Positions 1-9,883 of a stretch of 64,000 nt of DNA are shown piece after piece. This stretch comes from Crossaster papposus (taxonomy: Eukaryota; Echinodermata; Asteroidea; Velatida; Solasteridae). The DNA is taken from positions 1,550,001 to 1,614,000 of the forward strand of contig JBAIAA010000669.1 of NCBI GenBank assembly GCA_037893245.1, read 5' to 3'. The translations under genes and the position numbers were made by a program. How positions within the stretch are numbered: position 1 is the first letter of the stretch; each line of letters opens with the position of its first letter. The notes under the pieces were generated by a model. That model searched no databases. It saw only the letters and a list, made by a program, of their open reading frames with translations, and was not told where the DNA came from.

Positions 1-1985
1 AACATAACAAAATGAACAAATGTTTGCTATTAATTATCGCGAAATCTATAGGGTTCCATTGAGCATGCAAGACTAAAAACTATTATACAGGGTGTCCACA
101 TAAAAAGTATACCCATTTTGAAAATTCATATTATTGCAAAACTACTGAATGTTTCTGAAAAATACAAATCTCTGTTGAAAGGGTAGAATGCTCTTTGTCC
201 AATGGTATAAGGTTCATTATGTCATTGCCATGAATGACTGAACAAACAAGACAGTTATGAAAGGTACTGAAATCAAAAATGACAAAGACAAAAATGCTAC
301 CAAAAGAGCAATAAAGACGTTAGAACAAAACGGTATATCGGAAATAATATAACTAATTTAATAATATCGCTTTCAAAAACAAAATTAGATATACAAATGT
401 GTTTGTTTGGAAAGCCACAAAAGATCGAGTGGCAGTAAAATTAAAATAAGCTAAAACAAAATGTAAAAATTATGAATGTGTTTTATAGTGTTGGTGTATT
501 TAAATTAGTGAACTTATAACTCAAATTAAGCACATTTTATAGAAGTTTGAAAATTGTTCTCTTTATAGGCTTGCATTTAAAAACTTGCTTTCCGTGGTTC
601 TATACAGTTTTTTGGCAAAATTGTATTTAGGCGAATTTCTGCACTGCAAGGATTTGAATCATTGCGGCAGTTAATGATTATGTAAATGTTTATCATTTGT
701 AATAATTACGTTTAGCCTGATAAACTTGATGTAGGCCTTGATGTGTATATAGTTAATACTGAAATTGTTATTTGAACTATAATCCTCGACTGAACAATAC
801 CACTTAAGGGTAGGATACATCAACAATTGCTTGAATTTTCTTGAATGGGTTAAAATGGGGGATGTATTTTATAGTAAATATCGTTTAACCGACCTGTCAA
901 AAGTTTTACAATCATAGATGCTGAGAAAAGCAAGAAAAACGGCGTTCGTTTTCTACCACCGTCGGGTAGTGGTTCTTTTGTTGGTCTAGTTTTTGGACAA
1001 GTGAAGGGGCTGGTGGTTTGGGAAAGTTACAATTGGTTGTGTTTGAATAGCAGTTAATGATTATTAGTCTGAAGTGGGAAGATGTTCGAATGCATGATTC
1101 GATTGAAACTCAAATTAAGCTCTCAGTAACAATTGCTTGGTGTATTTTTATCCGTGGTGTATCACAGACAGTCTATGGAGTGAACCAAATGTCATATATG
1201 AGTGTCCTAACAATGTTTTAGCAGTCTGAAAATGTTTCGCACTCGTCTTGCATTTTGTACATTGATTTAGCAAGTTTGGCAAGACTGTAAGTAGTACATG
1301 TACTCCCAAAATATTTATAAAACAATCAATGTGACTGTTAGCCACAGAAGATATATTGTTTTGAAATAACGTATAGATCTTTTCATGTTTCTGGTAAACA
1401 TTTGTGATTTGCCCAATTTGTTGTTGAAGTTTTAAAATTCATTTAAAACAGCGATGTTAATAAGTGTTACGCTTATAGGTGTATTCGTATTGCATGTAAA
1501 AAAAAACACATTTTTATTAAAGCCGTGTTCTCATTGGATTTTCCTTTTCAAACTTTAAGATTGATGTTATTATACTGCATTGATGTAATGAAAACATTTC
1601 TATCACTTTTTGGTTAAAACAATTTTGGCTGTAGAAAAAGCTTTGAAAAGGCATTTGTAAATTCAAAATTGCATGTCTTTGTAATTTAAATGTTGTTATA
1701 ATAAGGTGTCATAATAACGTTTTAATCCTCGATCAATGTTGAACATATTTAATAATATCGCTGGCAAAATTGAAATTAGATGTCGAATTGGTTTAATTAG
1801 AAAGTTGCAATTTGTATTGATGCTGGTCGAACGCCTTGGCACAATACAACAGTGACCTTGTACGAACAATGTTCAGACTCTAAAACGTGCATTTATATAT
1901 TATTATGCATTACTATATTTGTTTAAAACATCACTTTTTGTATGAGCTACCACCGCAAATATAAATATACAATATCTTTGAACAT
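1..1985. repeat. type-2 3'-flank duplicated block (truncated by window edge)
   Basis: No gene is recognised here. The sequence from base 1 matches the DNA that follows the type-2 FReD genes (from about 21560, 32725, 49270 and 55170), so the window opens downstream of another, unseen type-2 gene. Open frames are short and not conserved in sister copies. The block ends near 1800-1990 with the GCTGGTCGAACGCC segment, inverted relative to the copies near 11020 and 23650, which marks a local rearrangement. Confidence 0.7.
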
Positions 1986-2584
1986 CGTCTTAATTTTGAC
2001 GAAATTTACGTAGAACATTTCAATGGAATGTTGTTTGATTAATGTGTTTCAAGCAAACAGTAGAATTGGATTCGTATTTAGTCTGCAAACATTGTAAACA
2101 TTTGGTGTAAGACATGCATGATTGATTTGGCTGAAATCGCATTTGTTTGTACAACGGATGGCCGACTGGTCTGCTCATGCCAATCCTAAGTTAACAAAAC
2201 CACCCCAGAGTACTGACAATGTAAGCTAATTTGTGCTGCTGCTGGGAACAGGTTTTGTTAAATTTGCTTTGTATTATTATGACAGCTGTGACCAGGAATA
2301 AAGACCAGGAATGGGAAAATAAAGATATAGAAACAAAATCTTGGATTGTTTTCGTCGTTCATTTTCTGCAGAGTTGTAATCAAGTCATTAACACGAGTGA
2401 TCACATGTCCGGCCCATGTTGATAACATGCTCGTGACCCCTCCCCTCCCTGTGCCCCAACTTAGAATTTGCAAAATTTCAACCAACATGAATTCTTATTG
2501 TTAAAACGCATCAAGTTACCCCTCCAGTAAATTTGTCCTAAATGAGAAAGTGTCCACCCTTCCTCGAAACTCGGATCTCAGGCC

Positions 2585-2992
2585 ATGTTCGAAATGTTGG
2601 CTTTGGCTGTGACCTTGGCCGTTGCTATGCTGTTGCCAAGGGTGGACAATACTTTTAATGCACATATCAACAAAATAACAACGGCCGAAGTCACAGCAAA
2701 GCCAGCATATCGGACATGGCCTCGGTTACGCCGCAGACCGTTAGATCGTGCCAGGATTTTTCACGAGGAGACCCACCAAGAGTTAGCTAACCCCCTCGCG
2801 CTTTATTTGCATGCAGTTCTTAACAACGATGAAAAGTTCGCTAACCAGAATATAAAGAAATCAGTATACATCGAATTGAAACACTATCAATTTAATCTAT
2901 TTTGCTTTGGATATCGGTGGCACATAACTTATATTGCTTGGCCCACCAGTTATTGGGATACAGGATGTTACGACGGTGCCTTAAAGACATAA
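2585..2992 (+). CDS. hypothetical small protein with hydrophobic N-terminus, copy 1
   Basis: I do not recognise this 135-residue protein. Residues 4-17 (LALAVTLAVAMLL) form a hydrophobic segment that could be a signal peptide. The middle is basic (residues 48-57, PRLRRRPLDR) and the C-terminus is aromatic (YRWHITYIAWP). It recurs in all five relic blocks. The frame is kept in copies 2 and 3, where the one length difference is a 3-base indel, but broken in copies 4 and 5. It ends about 65 bases before the FReD relic. It could be a small secreted protein, an exon of a spliced gene, or a chance ORF carried by duplication. Nothing in the sequence settles which. Confidence 0.35.
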   Translation: MFEMLALAVTLAVAMLLPRVDNTFNAHINKITTAEVTAKPAYRTWPRLRRRPLDRARIFHEETHQELANPLALYLHAVLNNDEKFANQNIKKSVYIELKHYQFNLFCFGYRWHITYIAWPTSYWDTGCYDGALKT

Positions 2993-3057
2993 CCTAATTG
3001 TTAGGAGGAGGCTGACCTTGTTTAACGCTTGAGGCCTTTGTTTTCTTGTTGCCACAG

Positions 3058-3209
3058 AAACACGTAAATACACTTGTCGGCTGTGTGAGCTTAAGCTACT
3101 CTTGGCCACCTTCAAAATTAGTCGATTACTTCAAAGAACAAAGGCAGGAATTCATAGAGGGGTACATTTAAAGTTGTAGTATGAAGATGCGAAATAATTA
3201 TTGAAATGT
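3058..3209 (+). pseudogene. micro-relic of a PAN-FReD gene, copy 1
   Basis: Translation reads TLVGCVSLSYSW...VDYFKEQ, matching the PAN segment TLVGCVSLCHSW...VNYFKNN of the intact genes. It then jumps to DNA matching the last codons (tagaggggt...aaagttgtagtatgaagat, equivalent to WRG..KSCSMK) and continues into the 3' flank (taattattgaaat). Nearly the whole FReD is missing, so this is an internal-deletion derivative. It directly follows a good 3' splice-site-like tract (ttgttttcttgttgccacag). Both PAN cysteines after GCVSL are lost (SYSWPPS), so the encoded domain could not fold normally. Confidence 0.8.
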
Positions 3210-3539
3210 ATGCAAACCTGGCCGGTATGTATTTGTTTCCGCCTTCAAATCTTGATATTGCTAGCATGATGGCATCATATGGAAATCAATGAAAGGAATT
3301 GACTACTCGCTCAAAAAGAGCAGTATACAAATTGAATAGTAATTGCAGTAGTAATTATGCACAAATCACCGGCTAATGAAACATTGATTCTATAATCGCC
3401 ACCGGTATGTAAAACAGTGATACCAAGCTTGGACAAATAAAGAATGAAATAGTTCTTTATACCATTTTCGACAGAAGATTATTTCTGAATGGAGTGCACA
3501 AAAAAACCTGTGTGTTGACAAATGTAAATGAATTTTCTG

Positions 3540-4549
3540 GAATTTCGGGGCTCGTCAGAAGACATCCTTACACTTACTAAAATCAGATCCTATTGAAATC
3601 CTGTAGATTCTCATTGTGAATGTATCTGATCGTTGATCTACCTGCGGAGCTACGAACAAAGCCAGTGCTGCTTTAAGGAAACACTGCTCCGATTACATTG
3701 ACAGTCGATTGTACATATCCCTTATGTGAGCAGGTGACGACCGACATTCGCACCTTGAACTACTTCCCAGGCTGTGACATAAATTCACAACAAAGCCACA
3801 ATAATTGATTATCTGAAGAGCATTGATGCGCACTTCGTGTTATCACCACGATACAGATAGGTAGCTACTGAATTTCAGCTTCACTACTTTGCCAGCATTG
3901 AATTCAAATTGGTCTGCTTTTGATAAATATAACCCAACAATTGTCATGTTATACGCGTAAAAAGTCAAGGACTGAAGAGAAGGCGTTATGAAAGAAGCAG
4001 CGGCGCCATAGGCTCGTTTTTAATTAAAGCATGGCTGCAGGGAAATTTCACGAGTCCGTGCTTACACAATTAAGTTGCCAAAAATCGATAGTCGTACAGG
4101 GTCCAATTTTATGAAGCTGCTTATCACAACAATTTGCTTAGCACAAACCAGTCTTGCTCATTAAAAACGGGTTGCCAGACAAAACTCTACGTGCTTGTTT
4201 AATGCTAAGCAAAAACCAGCTGAATACCAGTCAAAAAACAATACAGGCCTACATCACCCGAAAATATGTTTTGTAACCCTGTTTTTGCCAAGGAAGAATG
4301 TTCATGCTTAGCAATTATTGTGTGTGCTTAGCAGCTCCTTAAAAATGACCCCTGGATTGGTGAAAGGTTGGCGTGGTAACTCTCCCAGAAATTCAAAGAG
4401 CATTCACGGGATCTATTAGACCCTGCAGAAATAATGACTGTCAAGGAAACTTGATAGTGGCCGTGCCATTGGGCGTGAAATTGATGCTTGGCACGTTCTG
4501 GTCTTAATTAATTACGTTTTCTTGATGTCAAAGAAAACACGTTGTCTCA
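3540..4549. other. upstream region of gene 1 (G-type promoter block, no LINE)
   Basis: No gene is seen. This block, starting near the TTTCGGGGCTCGTCAGAAG motif, recurs upstream of every G-type FReD gene (about 18480, 25940, 46130, 52645 and 60335), so it probably carries their distal regulatory DNA. Here the site that holds a LINE fragment in three sister copies is empty (cagtcgattgtacatatccc near 3705-3724). Confidence 0.6.
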
Positions 4550-4583
4550 AATATAAGGCACTTCTGTGATCGAGCCTCATTCG
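4550..4583 (+). promoter_or_regulatory. TATA box and initiator-like site of gene 1
   Basis: AATATAAG (4550-4557) lies about 27 bases before an initiator-like TCATTCG (4577-4583), the spacing expected of a TATA/Inr pair. This predicts a 5' UTR of about 28 bases. The arrangement is conserved before genes 3, 7 (AATAAAAG) and partly 8 and 9, but deleted before gene 4. Confidence 0.55.
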
Positions 4584-4606
4584 TACAGTTGGTGTGAAAC
4601 AGCAAA

Positions 4607-5698
4607 ATGGGGAAGGTACGGAATTTAGGTCTCTCTGTAAGACAAGTATTTGTACTCTCCATTTTGTTGTATATTTTGCTTTCTATCGTGCCCGTCTATC
4701 AAGGAACATTTTGCGGTCGTACACTCTCACAGGAATTCAGTGCTGCTGAAAACCGAGCACTGAGAAATGCCACAATTTGGTCGGGTAGAGTTGGTACTCT
4801 GGTCGGCTGTGTGAGCATGTGCCACTCTTGGCCAGTTTGCGAGTCGGTTAATTACTTCAAGAACAATTGTAGGTGTGTTTTGAACAATGGCACCAGAGTA
4901 GATGCACCAAATGGCTTCGTTGAAGACCAAGCAAGCGTGTACTTCGATGGTAATACCAACACACCTTGCTTTTCCGTAGCAGATTTAAGTGATTACAGCG
5001 ACTTTCATTCAACCGGATCCACCGCCGCAGTGGAGCCACGTTACAGCGATTGCCAGAGTTTACTGAAGGAAGGTTGCAGCGTGAGCGGTATCTATACGCT
5101 ATTCCCAGCGGGATTCGCAGATGGTCTGAGGGTGTACTGCGATATGAAGACCGACGGTGGAGGCTGGCTTGTCATTCAGAGGCGCCAGGATGGCAGTGTC
5201 GACTTCTACCGCGGCTGGGCTGACTACCGTGTGGGCTTTAGTGACTTGGCTGGTGAGTTTTGGCTCGGCAACGACAACTTGCGCACCTTGAGTAATTCTA
5301 CCGGACCTTGGGATCTTCGAATCGATTTGGAGGACTGGGAAGGCAAAACAACTTGGGCTGAGTACAGAAATTTCCGGATCTCTGGACAGGATTATCGTTT
5401 GAGTTTTGATTCGTATAATGCGGACAGCTACAGTAATGCTGGCGATTCCCTTGACAGGAATAACGGTATGCTCTTTACAACAGAGGACAACGACAATGAC
5501 AAGCACGCTCGTAACTGCGCAGTGATCAAGAAAGGAGGTTGGTGGCACAATAAATGTTCTCATGCCAACTTGAACGGTTTGTATTTCGATTCGGCCAGGG
5601 AAGTACAAGACGACCGTCAGATCATTTCCTGGTATTCATGGAGGGGTTCAACTTATTTCTTGAAAAGTTGTAGTATGAAGATTCGATTGTCAAAGTAA
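4607..5698 (+). CDS. gene 1: secreted PAN-fibrinogen-related protein (G1 type)
   Basis: A 363-residue FREP. Signal peptide: residues 1-33 (hydrophobic VFVLSILLYILLSIVPV). PAN/apple-like domain: about 36-115, with C36, C68, C72, C78 and C90 in the PAN spacing GCxxxCxxxxxC...C. Linker: about 116-145. FReD: about 146-363, with C149/C178, the GGGWLVIQRR motif (184-193), a probable Ca2+ site at D294/D296/D298 and the C304/C317 pair around the WW motif. Family knowledge (ficolins, tachylectin-5A) implies calcium-dependent binding of acetylated or other glycans outside the cell. Oddities: an extra C88 where sisters have Arg (CGT to TGT) and a two-residue YS insertion at 275-276. N-glycosylation sequons include NAT54, NGT94 and NST230. 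The start is the ATG conserved in all G-type genes. The coding region is intronless. Confidence 0.93.
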   Translation: MGKVRNLGLSVRQVFVLSILLYILLSIVPVYQGTFCGRTLSQEFSAAENRALRNATIWSGRVGTLVGCVSMCHSWPVCESVNYFKNNCRCVLNNGTRVDAPNGFVEDQASVYFDGNTNTPCFSVADLSDYSDFHSTGSTAAVEPRYSDCQSLLKEGCSVSGIYTLFPAGFADGLRVYCDMKTDGGGWLVIQRRQDGSVDFYRGWADYRVGFSDLAGEFWLGNDNLRTLSNSTGPWDLRIDLEDWEGKTTWAEYRNFRISGQDYRLSFDSYNADSYSNAGDSLDRNNGMLFTTEDNDNDKHARNCAVIKKGGWWHNKCSHANLNGLYFDSAREVQDDRQIISWYSWRGSTYFLKSCSMKIRLSK

Positions 5699-5750
5699 GG
5701 TAATTATTAAAATTAATTAGACCATTTTGTCTCAAACGATATCAGAAGCC

Positions 5751-5761
5751 GGGGGGGGGGG
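5751..5761 (+). repeat. G-homopolymer 3' of gene 1
   Basis: An 11-base G run starts about 50 bases after the stop codon. The same AGCC(G)n GTAC tract follows every type-1 gene (9390-9403, about 28641-28654, 37394-37409, 62572-62584) with different lengths, and no type-2 gene. Confidence 0.9.
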
Positions 5762-5973
5762 TACTCTAATACACTTAACGTGAAGTGAAAGCGCCTGTGG
5801 CAATACCATTAAGGTTCCGAAAAATCGCGTCGTGTAAATTGGAATATCCGGTTAATTCTATACCCTCCCTTTGAATTTCTTTTTAGGCTATCAACATTAG
5901 AATTGGACCAATGTTTGTTATTAATTATTACGAAATCAATGTGCGAATACAAATATGATAGTATTAATAATGA

Positions 5974-6265
5974 TTTGGTTGGTTAAAATAGTTGGTGAAA
6001 ATTGTAACCAAAAATGTGTAAACATTTCCAATTTGACAAATGTTGGGTACATTTTATCCAACGTTGGGCAAATTCTGATGTGTGGTTCTGTTGTGTTTTC
6101 ACCTGGTAACCAACGGTTGATTAAAATGAATAAATTTAACCAAACGTTGGTTAAATTTAGTTAAATTTAGTCAACGTTGTGTTAAATATACCCAACATTG
6201 CACCAATTTGAAAAAAATTACACATTGTTGGTTAACATTTTAACAAACATTTTTAACCAAGCAAA
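5974..6265. mobile_element. AACGTTGG-rich MITE, copy 1
   Basis: Ends are imperfect terminal inverted repeats: TTTGGTTGGTTAAAA on the left, and the complement of TTTGCTTGGTTAAAAATG on the right. The interior is a run of CCAACGTTGG-like and TTGGTTAA motifs in both orientations. No coding capacity. Found only in the 3' flanks of type-1 genes (five copies). Confidence 0.7.
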
Positions 6266-8335
6266 TGTTAATACATTTTTTGAGAGTGTAACGGGCATTT
6301 ACATGTTTTGTCACCAATGCTAGAGACGTCCAGTATGCAACACTAGAACATAGTCAAAAGTACACAAACACAGGCAGCTGACTAGTGCAAATAAGACGCT
6401 ATACAAAATGAATACATGTATAACCAAAATGTATTAGATTGAATGTGGAAGCGTAAACAAATAAATTATATTAAAGGTCGATACACCATTTGCAGATATC
6501 GTAATTTTTTACTACGAAAAATACCTAGCACAGTCATTTTGCTGGATGCCTAGAATCATATTATTTACTTTTAAATAAGTACAATATTTTTTAATAGTTT
6601 GGTAGTAAACAATTTCGATGTATCCAAATGGTGTATCATTGTGATGTAAATGGGGTAACCTTTAAACAGAGCCGAGTTTAAAGGTTTCAACATCGGATGT
6701 ATTCGTTTTCTACGATTAATGTAAACCGAATTGCAAAATTTAAGATTGATGTTATTAGCGTGCATTGATGTAATGGAAACATATTGAAACTGTTCCAAAT
6801 TCATCTAGATATGCTGATATGTATCAAAGCTTGCATTCCTGGCAAAATAACGATTTGCGGTAGACAGCCTAGGAAATGAACACTAATTGGTTTATTTAAC
6901 AACGGGGTGTTTCTGTCGGTAAAATTCGGTCAGGGCTGGCAAAGCAAGATATATTGATGAGCTTATAAATAGAACCGTGTTTAAAGGAGGCTGACCGCGA
7001 TAGCTTGTTTTCTTGCGCAGACGCATTGTAACTCTCTTTGGTTTCGATACTATAGTCTTTCCAAAACTCACTCTATCTGCCGCTACGGATGAAGCACGTT
7101 CTCAATAGAAGCTCCTCTAAAGGAGGACTTTCATTTTTTCGTTCCTGTTCTTTCTTGTTATTGTTTGTTATACTTAACGTATATAGAGAACTCATTTGCA
7201 CCCAGCAGCCAACATTTGTTGATGATTGTATTTACTTATAAAAGCAACGGTGTTCTCTTGAGAAGTGTTCTCTTGAGAAGTTTAATTGTGTTAAAATGTT
7301 GCATGTAAAAAAGACTGTAGCTATTCGCTTGAGGAAAGACCATTAGACAACGACAAGTACATGTATAGCCTACCAGCGTCTATTTCCTGTGTGTGGGCAG
7401 CTGGCATCTTGTTTAAAACAAGCGCATAACTGGCTTTCAAAATTAATTCACATGCAAACCGAGCAAAGCCACACAAATACATTTCAGCGGCGTAACTATA
7501 CGTGGACCCATTGCTCAAGGGTTCACTGAATGGCAACAGACATTATTGTTCGTGCACAATTCACAATTTCAAATGGGGGCACCTAGTCCGGCGCGGATCC
7601 CAGACGGGGGCACGTAGCCCCCGTGGGGGCCCCACCTCGTGGCATTTAAAGCAGGGACTGTATATTACAATGACAGGTAATTGTACAAAGTTGCTTTTTA
7701 GTGATACTTTCTCCTGTCCTTCGGTATCATATCTGAATCCATCGACTGTGTCTAATTAGCGCTGATCACTTGTTGGTATTAAGTATAGATGAAATCGCCC
7801 GGGTGTGTTATATATTACAAACTAAAAATAAAGTCTTTAAACAGTGATGCTAATAAGCAATTAATTGCCGCTAAACAACCAGAAAACAGCTATTATGAAA
7901 CACAAAAACCACATCACGCACTATCCATTGATTGGCTTGACCTCTCTCCCTGTAATTATTGAGGTACTTACCTCTCCGTTAATAGCGCATGATGAGTACT
8001 AATTATGACTGGTTTTGTGCGAGGCCGTTTGTTCGACAGTTTATTGTTCTACTGAGCTTTATTGAACGTGCTATCAACACTACCGATCAAAAGTCACAAA
8101 TCTAAATCTTCGCTGCTGTGCTATGTGAGCGGTGTGTTTACTTTGGTATCCTAAGACATAATCGTCCACTGTAATACAGTAAGAGTCATTGTCAATGGTA
8201 CTTGATATACTCGATACGCTCTGGGTTCATATACGTACATGTACGTTGTCATATTGCCAGAGAAAAAATATTTTGCAGATACGACGTGTTTGTGCCATTA
8301 ACGACGAACATATTTTGTTTGCGGGAGACAGCACA

Positions 8336-9337
8336 ATGAAGTATGTATTTGAGTTTAATGTCTCTGTGAGACAATTCCTTGCAGCCGGTCTTCTGGTTTA
8401 TTTGGTGTTTCCTTTTGTGCCCGCATATCAAGGAACCGATTGCGGTCATACACACCCACAGGTATTCAGCGCGGCTCAAAACCAAAAACTGAGAAATGCC
8501 ACAATTTGGTCGGGTAGAGTTGGTACTCTTGTCGGCTGTGTGAGCCTGTGCCATTCTTGGACAGCTTGCAAATCAGTCAATTACTTCAAGAACAATCAAA
8601 GGTGTGATCTGAACAACGCCACGAGAGTCGATTTGCCAAATAACATTGTTGCAGACTGCGAGAGCGTGTTCTTTGATTGCAATCCTTACAGCGATTGCCA
8701 GAGTTTACTGAAGTCTGGTTACAGCGTGAGCGGTATCTATACGATATTCCCAGCGGGATTCGCAGATGGTCTGAGGGTGTACTGCGACATGCAGACCGAC
8801 GGTGGAGGCTGGCTTGTCATTCAGAGGCGTCAGGATGGCAGTGTCGACTTCTACCGCGGCTGGGCTGACTACCGCGTGGGCTTTGGAGACCTGGCTGTTG
8901 AGTTTTGGCTCGGCAACGACAACTTGCGCACCTTGAGTAATTCTACCGGACCTTGGGATCTCCGAATCGATTTGGAGGACTGGGAAGGCAACACAACTTG
9001 GGCCGAGTACAGAAATTTCCGGATCTCTGGACAGGATTATCGTTTGAGTTTTGATTCGTACAATGCGGACAGTAATGCTGGTGATTCCCTTGACAGGAAT
9101 AGCGGTCTGCTCTTTACAACAGAGGACAACGACAATGACAAGCACGCTCGTAACTGCGCAGTGATCAAGAAAGGAGGTTGGTGGTACAATAAATGTTCTA
9201 ATGTCAACTTGAACGGTATGTATTTCGATTCGTCCAGGAAAGTACCAAACAACCATCATATCATTTCCTGGTATTCATGGAGGGGTTCAACTTACTTCTT
9301 GAAAAGTTGTAGTATGAAGATTCGATTGTCAAAGTAA
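8336..9337 (+). CDS. gene 2: secreted PAN-fibrinogen-related protein (A1 type)
   Basis: 333 residues from the ATG shared by all A-type genes; the frame is open for 49 codons upstream, but that part is not preserved as coding in sisters. Signal peptide: about 1-33 (FLAAGLLVYLVFPFVPA). PAN domain: about 36-114 with the usual five Cys. The linker is only a few residues, then FReD with type-1 C-terminus (SGQDYRLSF, EDNDND, IRLSK). It differs from sister A genes in two extra Cys in the PAN-FReD junction (ADCES, FDCNP where genes 5 and 6 have Tyr and Gly) and in AVEFWLG instead of AGEFWLG. Like other A genes it has GYSVSG instead of the GCSVSG of G genes. The predicted role is an extracellular glycan-binding FREP. 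Confidence 0.92.
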   Translation: MKYVFEFNVSVRQFLAAGLLVYLVFPFVPAYQGTDCGHTHPQVFSAAQNQKLRNATIWSGRVGTLVGCVSLCHSWTACKSVNYFKNNQRCDLNNATRVDLPNNIVADCESVFFDCNPYSDCQSLLKSGYSVSGIYTIFPAGFADGLRVYCDMQTDGGGWLVIQRRQDGSVDFYRGWADYRVGFGDLAVEFWLGNDNLRTLSNSTGPWDLRIDLEDWEGNTTWAEYRNFRISGQDYRLSFDSYNADSNAGDSLDRNSGLLFTTEDNDNDKHARNCAVIKKGGWWYNKCSNVNLNGMYFDSSRKVPNNHHIISWYSWRGSTYFLKSCSMKIRLSK

Positions 9338-9616
9338 GGTAATTATTAAAATTCATTAGACCATTTTTTCTCAAACGATATAAGAAGCCGGGGGGGGGGG
9401 GGGTACTCTAATACACTTAACGTGAAGTGAAAGCGCCTGTGGCAATACCATTAAGGTTCCGAAAAATCGCGTCGTGTAAATTGGAATATCCGGTTAATTC
9501 CATACCCTCCCTTTGAATTTCTTCTTAGGCTATATCAACATTAGAATTGGGCCAATGTTTGTTATTAATTATTACGAAATCAATGTGCGAATACAAATAT
9601 GATAGTAATAATATGA

Positions 9617-9883
9617 TTTGGTTGGTTAAAATGGTTGGTTAATTTTTTAACCACCAATTTGTAAATATTTCCAATTTGACAAAATTAATGTAGGGTACAT
9701 TTTATCCAACGTTGGGCAAACTTTGTTGTGTGGTTCTGTTGTGTTGTTCACCTGGTAACCAACGGTTGATTAAAATGAGAAAAAAATAACCAACGTTGGG
9801 TAACTTGTACCCAACATTGGTCAAATTGGAAAAACATACACATTGTTGGTTAACATTTTGACAAACATTTTTAACCAAGCAAA
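9617..9883. mobile_element. AACGTTGG-rich MITE, copy 2
   Basis: Same TTTGGTTGGTTAAAA left end and AACCAAGCAAA right end as the copy after gene 1, but shorter inside (the TTAGTTAAATTTAGT segment is missing) and with a different left subterminal part (GGTTGGTTAATTTTTTAACCACC, itself palindromic). Confidence 0.7.

Larger units (their letters stand above)
1990..3600 (+). repeat. relic block, copy 1
   Basis: First of five copies of a block of about 1.5 kb (others near 12610-14110, 24400-25930, 40000-41498 and 58150-59700). Each contains, in order, a conserved non-coding leader, an ORF of about 135 codons, a polypyrimidine/CAG splice-acceptor-like motif and a short internally deleted FReD relic. 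Copy 1 resembles copy 4 (40000) more closely than copy 2, as shared residues EML, PRVDNT and NKITT in the ORF show. Confidence 0.75.
5699..8335. other. gene 1-gene 2 intergenic region (type-1 3' flank + A-type upstream)
   Basis: No gene is supported. It holds a G-tract, a MITE and the A-gene upstream block, and is colinear with 28594-31264 between genes 4 and 5. A GC-rich stretch near 7580-7640 carries an 8-bp inverted repeat (ACGGGGGC/GCCCCCGT) around ACGTA. That repeat is degenerate in the sister region, and the stretch is absent upstream of gene 6. Confidence 0.6.

Noticed and set aside
5099..5608. Long open frame on the minus strand opposite the FReD core of gene 1, with equivalents opposite genes 2, 3, 6, 7, 8 and 9
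   Set aside because: It exists only because the opposite strand is constrained coding sequence. It has no domain signature of its own, and its length varies with sense-strand codon choice.
5974..6265. Regularly spaced CCAACGTTGG-like motifs considered as a CRISPR-like array
   Set aside because: Motifs are short, imperfect, in both orientations and without unique spacers of constant length; the unit has TIRs.
6571..6804. Minus-strand 77-codon frame between genes 1 and 2
   Set aside because: Not open in the colinear region after gene 4; no motif.
8189..8335. Longer N-terminus for gene 2 from an upstream ATG
   Set aside because: The 49 extra codons precede a complete signal peptide, and the extension is not conserved as open from an ATG upstream of genes 5 and 6.
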